Part shown: one piece after another, positions 57,194-64,000 of the stretch
Layout: every line of letters starts with the position of its first letter
Position numbering within the stretch: the first letter of the stretch is position 1
Origin: Prunella strophiata
Lineage: Eukaryota > Chordata > Aves > Passeriformes > Prunellidae
DNA length: 64,000 nucleotides
Reading direction: 5' to 3'
NCBI GenBank assembly: GCA_036583965.1
Contig: JAZBQD010000013.1
Location: 10,724,763-10,788,762 of the forward strand
Made by a program: the position numbers and the translations under genes
The notes under the pieces: model-generated
The model's input: the letters and a program-made list of their open reading frames with translations, nothing else
The model's database searches: none
Told to the model about the DNA's origin: nothing

Positions 57194-60100
57194 GTGGGCA
57201 CGGCGGGGCCGGGCACGGCGGGGCGGTCCCGGGGGTGGTGTGGCCGGTCTGATCCCGCCGTCCCTTCCCGCAGGCCATCGTGTGGGACGAGTACCTGACC
57301 GGCCCCTTCGGGCTCATCGCGCAGTACTCGCTGCTCAAGGTAAGCGCCGCGGGGGCCGGGGGCAGGCGGCCGGGCCCCGGCGCTCCCGCACTCGGCTGAC
57401 GGCCGTGCCTCCTGCGCAGGAGCATGAGGTGGAGAAGATGTTCACGCTCAAGCCGGGCCGGCTGCCCCCGGCCGACGTCAAGAACATCATCTTCTTCGTC
57501 AGGCCCAAGCTGGAGCTGATGGACATCATCACGGACAACGTGCTCAGGTACCGCGGGCACGGCAGGGCGGCTGTGAGGAGCGCACAGGTGTGAACTGAAT
57601 CACCTGTGTGGTTTGTTACACCTGTGCAGGGAATGAGCCGCGATGTGCAGACACCAAACTGCAGCACAGCCTCTCTGCGGCTTAAGTGGGGGTGCGAGAC
57701 ACCCCGGGCAGGGGGGCTTCACCTTGGCTGCGATGCAGAAGGTGCGTTCCTCCCTGCGAGGATGTACACTCTTTCTAGTTAGCTGGAATGAGTCGTGCTT
57801 GGATTGCTGTGCCTTTTGGGAGCTGCAGGACAGTCACGTCCCCCTGCCCTGGTGTCAGAGCTGTGGCCTGCACAAGGCTGAACACTGACACTCCAAATCC
57901 TGGAGTCGGCAATAACCCAGTGCAGCGCTCCTGTTTTGTGTGAATCCAGTGCCTCCTGCCCGTGGTCTGTGTGCTCCCGTGTGCAGTGAGTGATGAGAGC
58001 TCTGCTCCTGCTGTGGTTTTTCCAGGGAGGACAGAGGCCGCTCTCCGCAGAGGGATTTCCACATCCTGTTCGTGCCGCGCCGCAGCCTCCTGTGCGAGCA
58101 GTGGCTGAAGGAGCAGGGCGTGCTGGGCTCCTTCATCCACCGCGAGCAGTACAGCCTGGACCTGATCCCCTTCGACGGGGACCTGCTCTCCATGGAGTCC
58201 GAGAGCGCCTTCAAGGTGCGCGCGCCTCGTCCTCGAGGGAAGGCAGAATGTGGTTTTGTGCTGGATGTTGGGGCTGGTGCAGCAGCTCTCAGAGGGTTTG
58301 TGAGTGACCTGCTCAGCAAGGAAAGGCCTTGCAGAGCAAACCTGGCTTGATCCTGAAGCCTGAACTCCCCTGTGTGTTTTCACACTAATGCTGAAGGAAC
58401 AGTCACTACACCGAGCTGCATCCCAGTTCCTCCAGCTTCAGCTGCTGGTGGTATTGTCACAAATGGAGCACTCCTGAGGCTTAAAGCACTCAGTTGTCAC
58501 AAGGAGCCAGCACGGTTTGTGCTCCTGCACAGCCAGGGAGCCGTGTGTGATGGTTCTCACTGCACTGAACAGTAACAGCTGTCACTATCCCAGTTGTATG
58601 TCCTGCATTCCCAGAGTGTTGCATCCAAGGACAGAACAGTTTGGGAGTTTCTTGGTCCTTTGTTCTATGTGTAGCCCAGAGGATGTGTTAGAGCTTGCTG
58701 CTGTAATGAGGTGTTAGGTGCTCACATTGGCCTAATTAGCAGGAGAGGGTTCTTCCAGTCACTTTCTTTTACTCCATCAAACTGGATTTGTGTCTGGAGT
58801 TCAAAAATACTAGAGTCTAGTGATCAAAAAAATTATTTGAGGTAGTGACAGCACAGGTAATAAAGTCCATATATACCAACAGCCATAGTTTGTCCCCAGC
58901 CTGTGTCTCCTCTGAACTGTTCACAGTGAAAGCATCTGTATTGGATTGACACCTCCCATCAGAATCTCTCTTGTTCTTTAGGAGTGTTACCTGGAGAGTG
59001 ACCAGACCAGTCTGTACCATGCAGCAAAGGGGCTGATGACACTGCAGGCTCTCTACGGAACCATCCCACAGATTTTTGGGAAGGGCGACTGTGCTAGGGT
59101 GAGGCTGAACAAATGTTTGTTGTTCTTTGGAACTGCCTTAAAGAGTGTTTGGTTAAATGCACCTCTGGGTTTTTTTAATCCAGCTATGACACACACACAT
59201 CCTCTGATTAACCTGTGGTTTAATTGGTATTTTTTGAGGTGAATGCAGTGCTTTGGCCATTGCTGTCTTGCTGAGCTGCAGAGAGCAGCAGAGGACTTTT
59301 GTTTTCTCAGTCTCATCCTGCTCCATCCATCAGCCACTCTGTCCCTCCTGCCATCCCCTTCCTTTACAAGCACGTGCCTGCAGGGCCCAGAGGTCACATC
59401 CATCTGCTGTGGCCTGCACCATGACCAGAGTGATGTGACCTCCTTGCAGCACGTGGCCAACATGATGATCAGGATGAAGCGTGAGTTCCCTGGGAGCCAG
59501 AATTCCATATTTCCTGTCTTTGATACCCTGCTGCTGCTGGACCGCAACTGTGGACCTGCTGACGCCGCTGGCCACGCAGCTGACGTACGAGGGGCTGATC
59601 GATGAGATCTATGGGATCCAGAACAGTGAGTCCTACAAGGAAGGGGCAGCTTTCCCATCTCCTGGGGCAGGTTGCAGTGTTGGGTGGGTTTGTGCTTCAC
59701 TAAATGTGGTGTGAGAGCAGCTCAGCTGAAATCAGTGTGGGGTTTGTTCAGTCCCAAGCTGGAGCCCATCAGGATCCACTCTTGCTCTTTCTCCTGGGAA
59801 GGGGAGCCAAGTACAGTCTGTGGTTACTGAAAGGGCATCTTTAGGCTGTTGGCTGGGTGCAGGCACAGTGACAGAACAGGCAGTGTGTGAGTGGGAATGT
59901 TAGTGTGTGCCTTCAGCTTCCATCCTGCCTGGATCACATGCCACACTGAGGGGACAGGGACAGTTTGTGAAAATGCCATTTTCAGAATGCTGTCCTGCTC
60001 TTGAGGGGGTAAGAAAACTCCAGGGAGGCATTTATGGGCTGTAATCCCTCCTGCTGGACTGGACTGGCTGCTGGCTGCCTCCAAGTCTCTCTGAAAGCAG

Positions 60101-63100
60101 GGCAGCTGGCACTTGGGTTCTGATGTTTGTGTAGGTCCCTGGCTGAGTGCAGTGACCTCTTTCATTAACACACAGGCACTGTGTGGTTTGAGTGTTAATA
60201 TTGCTTTGCTGCTCAGAGCTGTTTCCAGCTCAGGGGACACATTTCTACAGCCTGCTGGTCTTAACTTCTGCTGATGAAGTTCCAGTCCTTACAAGGGTTA
60301 TTTCTCTTCTTTTGGTAGCTTATGTGAAACTCCCTCCTGAGAAGTTTGCCCCGAAGAAGCAGGGTGAGGGTGGGAAGGATCTCCCCACAGAACCCAAGAA
60401 GCTCCAGCTGAACTCTGCAGAAGAGCTTTATGCCGAAATCCGAGACAAGAACTTCAATGCTGTGGGGTCAGTGCTGAGCAAAAAAGCCAAGATCATCTCA
60501 GCAGCCTTTGAGGTGAGGCCTGTGTCCAGCAGTGCATCAGATAATTCAGTCTGTGTTCAGCAGGGCTGGGACTGGCAGCTCAAGCTGCTCCCACAGTAAT
60601 CCCCCATCCAGAGAAAAAACAGAAAGCTGTTCCATTCTGTTCCCCTGCCCTGGGATGAGGTCAGCTCCACTTGGACTGTTCTGAGTAGGTGTTGGTCAAA
60701 TCTCGTTTTTAATAAGCCTGTAGTAATGTGGCTCCTCATTTCTCCCCACACCTCTGTTCTGGGGCTTTCCCTCTGCTCAGAGCTTGCCTAATGCAGCCTT
60801 GTGCTGTGTGAGCCCATAGATCCCATAACAGGGATTGCTCTCTTCAGTCTGCAGGAGTCAGGTGCTGCTTCCCTCTGCAAGAAGTCAAAGGTGATTTTTA
60901 GTGTGCTGATCAGTTCCATTTGGCTGTTCTTGGTACTTGTTCACTGAAAGGTGCTTTTCCTTTCAGGATGCAGAGAAAAAGCTTTAAGCAATAAAACAGC
61001 AGAATGTACTTTCACAGAGTATTATGGCTGGTATCAAAAACAACAGAAATGTGCAAAAAGACAGTTGTCATGCAGGAGGTTTGAACTGTAAATTTGTGCT
61101 TGTCTCAGACAAATCTGGAGAGGGGCACATGTGGGACACGTTTGTGGTTTTGTTGAAAACATCCTGTTGATGATTCATAAACTGAGATCCCATATCTCAT
61201 TTTTCTGACTTCATGAGAATTCTCAAGAGAAGTTGTTCACTCTTTGATTGTATTTCCTTGGGGGGGCTTTTTTAGCCTCTCAACCTTTGCCACATCTTAG
61301 ACAAGGTAGTGGTACTTAACTGAAATACTGAGTGCTCAGCCTCATCCCCCAGTGCAGCTCTGCTTCTGCACTATTAGTGCTGGAGGTGCTAAAGATGGAT
61401 TGTTCATCCTGCTTGTTAAAAAAAGAGAATTCTAAGAAATTGTCAGCAGTAATAGGTGATAATGAAACAGCAGCATATTGGCAGCAGAGAACTTCTTCAA
61501 TCACAGGCTCCATCATGACTCTCCTGCCTGCACTTGCCCATTTAAATCCTTCATGTATGAGTCAAATTATTACTATTTTTATTCCAAGTTGAAGCAAGAG
61601 GCAAGTAGCCCAAATGCAGTGCAGACCTCTGGAGCTGAACTCTGCATGGTGCTTCAGCACATCCTGCCTCAAAACCTGGCATGTTGTTGGCACCGAGTAG
61701 AGTGAGTGAATGGCAGACCCTGCCGGCCCAATTCCTCAGCACCTTTCACTCCTGCTCCAAGGGGAGATGTTCCCCAGCTCTGACAGCACTAGGCCTAGAG
61801 CTCCCTGTCAGCCAGCAAAGTAATTCCTCTTTGTGTGATAAAGGGAGATTTCCCTGGTAGGGAAATTGAGGAGCAGCTGGTGATGGCTGGAGTCAGACAA
61901 ATGTGGATAAAATGATTTACAACACTGGATAATGGAAAATAACAGTCTGATGATGCTGCTGTATTAAGTGCTTGCCTCTCCCCATGATCCAGGTGCTGTT
62001 ACAGGTAATGCTGTGACTTCAGTGTAAGCATCTTTGTCTAAAAGGCTGCGTATCTCTACTCTACACTCTACTGCAATCCCCTACAGGGAGTGCAGTAATA
62101 ATTCTTCATGATAAAATGATCTGGTTGGTGTTACTAACATGAACAAGGCCTAACCCAAGTGATGGATTTCTTCAGGAAAGGCACCACGCCAAGACTGTTG
62201 GAGAGATTAAGCAGTTTGTGTCCCAGCTGCCTCACATGCAGGCAGCAAGGAGCTCGCTGGCAAACCACACCTCCATCGCAGAGCTCATCAAAGACATCAC
62301 CAGTGAGTAGGAATCATTAAAATTCAGCAGCATGCCTGATAACTTGATGGACATCATTCAGCCTGGCTTTGCTCCATCCAGTGCATCTCTGCTGAAATTT
62401 TAAATGTAAAACATAAGCTGTCAGTTGCTGTTGTATTGATTTTCATTCTTTTCCCGAAGCATCTGAAGACTTCTTTGATAATTTAACAGTGGAGCAAGAG
62501 TTCATGTCTGGAATAGACACAGACAAGGTAAGTAGATAATGGCAATTAGCCACTCTTACATCTTCAAAAAACTTTTTTTTTTTCCATTTGTTTTTTTTTT
62601 TTGGTTTTGGTTTGGTTTGGTTTGGTTTGGTTTGGTTTTTCTGAGAGAAAACATCTGCTCTAGATGATGTCCAGTGAAATGGATCTCTGAGTTACCTGTC
62701 ACTGCCTTTGCACAGCTGGGGTGCTTGATCTGTCCAGGGGCACCCCATGTTCTGAGGGATCAGTGGAACAGAAGATGGTTAATAAGAATTTTTCAGTGCA
62801 AAGTCTGGCTACTGAGTGAGGGACTGCTTTAGGGAGAGCCCAGGTGGAACCAGAGCTGGGTCACTGTTTTACAGATGGTCCTGAGCTGCCTGGAGAGCAG
62901 CTGCTCCTCTTTCTTGCAGTTTTGGAGATCCAGGCAAACCAGATCTATCTTTGCAGGTCTGATGGGCACTTTAACAATTCTTTAAATAATCACTTATGTA
63001 TTTTATTTAATAGGTTAACAATTACATTGAAGACTGCATAGCTCAGAAACATCCATTAATCAAGATCTTGCGTCTCGTTTGCTTGCAATCCGTGTGCAAT

Positions 63101-64000
63101 AGTGGGCTGAAGCAGAAGGTTCTGGACCATTACAAAAGAGAGATTCTCCAGGTTAGGCTCTAACATTTGGAGGATTAAATTCCTCGAGAAAATCCACAGC
63201 AAATCTTCTGCTCTACACTTCAATTCTAGACAGACACATCTTACACCTGAATAATGTGCACAGAGGGAGCACTGGGTTTCTGTTTGGGCAGACACTTGGG
63301 AGGTGCTTTTGTGTGTTACAACATATACATACAGAGGTTTATATAACTTTTTACTAATATTATTTAAACACTCTAAATTTGATATACTCTACAGAAATCT
63401 TAACCAAAAAGCTTTTTTTAAACAAACATCTTTTTTAAACAAACATCTTTGCTTTTTTTTTTTTTTTTTTCCTATTTTAAACACTGGTCATGGGTTATTG
63501 CCATGATATTAAAGGTGATTTCTTCATATTACAGACTTATGGCTATGAACATATATTGACCTTAAACAACTTGGAAAAGGCTGGACTCCTGAAACCCCAG
63601 ACAGGTGGCAGGAATAACTACCCAACAATCAGGAAAACGCTGCGCCTGTGGATGGATGATGTTAACGAGCAGGTAAAGGGGCGCCTCAGCAGCAAACATC
63701 ACCTCTAACTACAGAATTATGTGCAGCAGGAAAACCTCCTTCTTTATTTGATGTTACTGATTTCTTTGAGGCTTGTGTGCAGCACGAGGTAGCACTGACC
63801 TGCTGCCCCCTCCCTCTCTCTGTGTCCCCAGAACCCCAATGACATCTCGTACGTGTACAGCGGCTACGCCCCGCTGAGCGTGCGCCTGGCCCAGCTGCTG
63901 GCCCGGCCGGGCTGGCGCAGCATCGAGGAGGTTTTGAAGATGCTGCCAGGGCCCCACTTCGAGGAGAGGCAGCAGCTCCCCACTGGCCTGCAGAAAAAAC
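57092..64000 (+). CDS. VPS33A: VPS33A, coding span of 12 exons, truncated at the window edge
   Basis: VPS33A is the Sec1/Munc18-family subunit of the HOPS and CORVET tethering complexes. It binds VPS16 and templates SNARE assembly for late endosome-lysosome and autophagosome-lysosome fusion. The joined exons start [12 protein letters not shown] and match VPS33A along their whole length, giving about 537 of an expected ~597 residues. The C-terminal ~60 residues fall beyond 64000. All introns are GT/AG with consistent phases, except for one extra T at 59549 in exon 6 that breaks the frame after residue 234. Uncorrected translation would stop at 59603-59605. Relative to my recollection of human VPS33A there is one extra residue near 105, so Asp252 here equals human Asp251 (changed in the buff mouse) and Arg499 equals human Arg498 (changed in mucopolysaccharidosis-plus); both are intact. 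Confidence 0.96.
57274..57339 (+). CDS. VPS33A: VPS33A exon 2
   Basis: Encodes residues 35-56 ([20 protein letters not shown]...), identical to the mammalian sequence as I recall it. Flanked by two 80-base GC-rich introns. Phase 0/0, donor GTAAGC. Confidence 0.96.
57420..57547 (+). CDS. VPS33A: VPS33A exon 3
   Basis: Encodes residues 57-99 ([20 protein letters not shown]... and [18 protein letters not shown]). Part of Sec1/Munc18 domain 1. It ends AG, completed by G of exon 4. Donor GTACCG is weak but fits the frame. Confidence 0.95.
57548..58025 (+). other. VPS33A intron 3
   Basis: Intron of 478 bases, acceptor GTGGTTTTTCCAG; nothing else recognised. Confidence 0.85.
58026..58215 (+). CDS. 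VPS33A: VPS33A exon 4
   Basis: Encodes residues 99-162 ([20 protein letters not shown]... to ESAFK), including the conserved [16 protein letters not shown]. One residue longer than the human protein in the [11 protein letters not shown] loop. Phase 0 end, donor GTGCGC. Confidence 0.96.
58216..58981 (+). other. VPS33A intron 4
   Basis: Intron of 766 bases, acceptor TTGTTCTTTAG; no exon or repeat recognised. Confidence 0.85.
58982..59098 (+). CDS. VPS33A: VPS33A exon 5
   Basis: Encodes residues 163-201 ([20 protein letters not shown]... to GDCAR), phase 0/0, donor GTGAGG. Includes [15 protein letters not shown], strongly conserved in VPS33A. Confidence 0.96.
59099..59449 (+). other. VPS33A intron 5
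   Basis: Intron of 351 bases, acceptor TGACCTCCTTGCAG; nothing else recognised. Confidence 0.85.
59450..59625 (+). CDS. VPS33A: VPS33A exon 6, with a 1-base frameshift
   Basis: Encodes residues 202-260 ([20 protein letters not shown]..., then [20 protein letters not shown]). The two halves are in different frames. After LLLLDRN the sequence reads AAC-T-GTG-GAC; deleting T59549 restores VDLLTPL. The DRN-VDLLTPL motif is a hallmark of Sec1/Munc18 proteins, so the second frame is certainly the real one. Exon length less one is 175, which fits the phases of both neighbours. Confidence 0.95.
59626..60318 (+). other. VPS33A intron 6
   Basis: Intron of 693 bases, GTGAGT donor, CTTCTTTTGGTAG acceptor; no other feature recognised. 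Confidence 0.85.
60319..60512 (+). CDS. VPS33A: VPS33A exon 7
   Basis: Encodes residues 260-324 ([20 protein letters not shown]... to AKIISAAFE). Begins the Sec1/Munc18 domain 3a region that contacts SNAREs. Phase 0 end, donor GTGAGG. Confidence 0.96.
60513..62175 (+). other. VPS33A intron 7
   Basis: Largest VPS33A intron, 1.66 kb; acceptor GATTTCTTCAG. An AG-bounded stretch at 60968 reads only five codons before a stop and is not taken as an exon. No repeat recognised. Confidence 0.8.
62176..62302 (+). CDS. VPS33A: VPS33A exon 8
   Basis: Encodes residues 325-367 ([20 protein letters not shown]... to IAELIKDIT). It ends one base into the Thr codon completed by exon 9. Donor GTGAGT. Lacks an upstream in-frame ATG, so it was found by protein match. 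Confidence 0.95.
62460..62527 (+). CDS. VPS33A: VPS33A exon 9
   Basis: Encodes residues 367-389 ([23 protein letters not shown]). Acceptor TTCCCGAAG, donor GTAAGT. Short exon with complete family match. Confidence 0.95.
62528..63013 (+). other. VPS33A intron 9
   Basis: Intron of 486 bases with a T-run and a (TTTGG)n repeat at 62601-62640. Acceptor TTTAATAG. Confidence 0.85.
62601..62640 (+). repeat. (TTTGG)n microsatellite
   Basis: About seven TTTGG units after a run of T. Likely polymorphic in length. Confidence 0.9.
63014..63151 (+). CDS. VPS33A: VPS33A exon 10
   Basis: Encodes residues 390-435 ([20 protein letters not shown]... to KREILQ), phase 0/0, donor GTTAGG. Includes [20 protein letters not shown], well conserved in VPS33A. 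Confidence 0.96.
63152..63534 (+). other. VPS33A intron 10
   Basis: Intron of 383 bases holding a tandem pair of a 17-base unit (63414-63447) and a run of T at 63452-63470. Acceptor CATATTACAG. Confidence 0.85.
63414..63447 (+). repeat. 17-bp tandem duplication
   Basis: Two identical copies of 'ttttttaaacaaacatc' next to each other, followed closely by a T-run. Confidence 0.9.
63535..63672 (+). CDS. VPS33A: VPS33A exon 11
   Basis: Encodes residues 436-481 ([20 protein letters not shown]... and [20 protein letters not shown]), phase 0/0, donor GTAAAG. This helical part faces VPS16 in the HOPS structure. Confidence 0.96.
63832..64000 (+). CDS. VPS33A: VPS33A exon 12, cut by the window edge
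   Basis: Encodes residues 482 to about 537 ([20 protein letters not shown]... to LPTGLQKK) and continues beyond 64000. It contains Arg499, equivalent to human Arg498. The remaining C-terminal strand-helix segment is outside the window. Confidence 0.95.

Larger units (their letters stand above)
56881..57560 (+). promoter_or_regulatory. VPS33A: VPS33A CpG-island promoter
   Basis: CpG density rises abruptly here and stays high through exons 1-3. A GC box (CCCCGCCCCT at 57021-57030) and a GGGGCGGGGC stretch (57078-57088) lie just before the ATG, with a CRE-half-like TGACGCG at 57067. No TATA box is visible. This is the usual promoter form of a housekeeping gene. The transcription start probably lies within 57000-57090. 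Confidence 0.75.

Noticed and set aside
56577..57560. 327-codon minus-strand open frame near the VPS33A promoter
   Set aside because: It lies across a CR1 copy, a CA repeat and the antisense of VPS33A exons 1-3. Its length reflects high GC content rather than coding constraint.
60968..60988. Possible extra VPS33A exon after TTTCAG
   Set aside because: It reads only a few codons to a stop, is absent from the family, and exon 7 joins exon 8 in the right phase without it.

Overview
The window is vertebrate nuclear DNA, almost certainly from a bird. It has long introns with GT/AG borders, a CR1 LINE of the avian type, and the conserved neighbour pair CLIP1 and VPS33A, both on the + strand. In mammals the same two genes also lie head to tail. 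No bacterial, plasmid or phage features, CRISPR arrays or recognisable RNA genes were seen. Coordinates were worked out by reading exons against splice sites and remembered protein families; no alignment was run.

Layout: 1-4912 is non-coding, either upstream of CLIP1 or its first intron. CLIP1 (CLIP-170/restin, a microtubule plus-end tracking protein) covers 4913-55613 in 26 coding exons that I can place. They encode, in order, two CAP-Gly domains, a serine-rich linker, a very long coiled coil, two CCHC zinc knuckles and the acidic ETF tail. Without the giant exon 17 the corrected product is about 1447 residues, close to known CLIP-170. With it the product would be about 2191 residues. Exons of exactly 11 and 35 codons match the CLIP-170(11) and CLIP-170(11+35)/restin inserts. 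Between the genes (55614-57091) lie the CLIP1 3' UTR, a reverse-oriented CR1, a CA-rich microsatellite and the CpG-rich VPS33A promoter. VPS33A (Sec1/Munc18 subunit of HOPS/CORVET) runs from 57092 off the right edge. Twelve exons are present, about 537 codons, with only the C-terminal ~60 residues missing.

Three conserved coding exons each carry one extra base: 5609-5612 in CAP-Gly 1, 36847-36848 in the giant exon, and 59549 in VPS33A. Everything around them is intact, so assembly indels are the likeliest explanation, but as written both genes are frameshifted.

The most interesting points are: the 744-codon phase-0/0 coiled-coil exon 17, with a weak donor and a ready-made alternative stop plus AATAAA; the tissue-type cassette exons with nearby RBFOX-type and Quaking-type motifs; a 37-bp GC-rich minisatellite with partly dimeric order just before exon 20; and an inverted pair of a dispersed repeat in the 13-kb intron. 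The two genes have separate roles: CLIP1 links microtubule plus ends to cargo, dynein and cortex; VPS33A drives late endosome/lysosome fusion. Nothing here shows a shared system beyond conserved adjacency.
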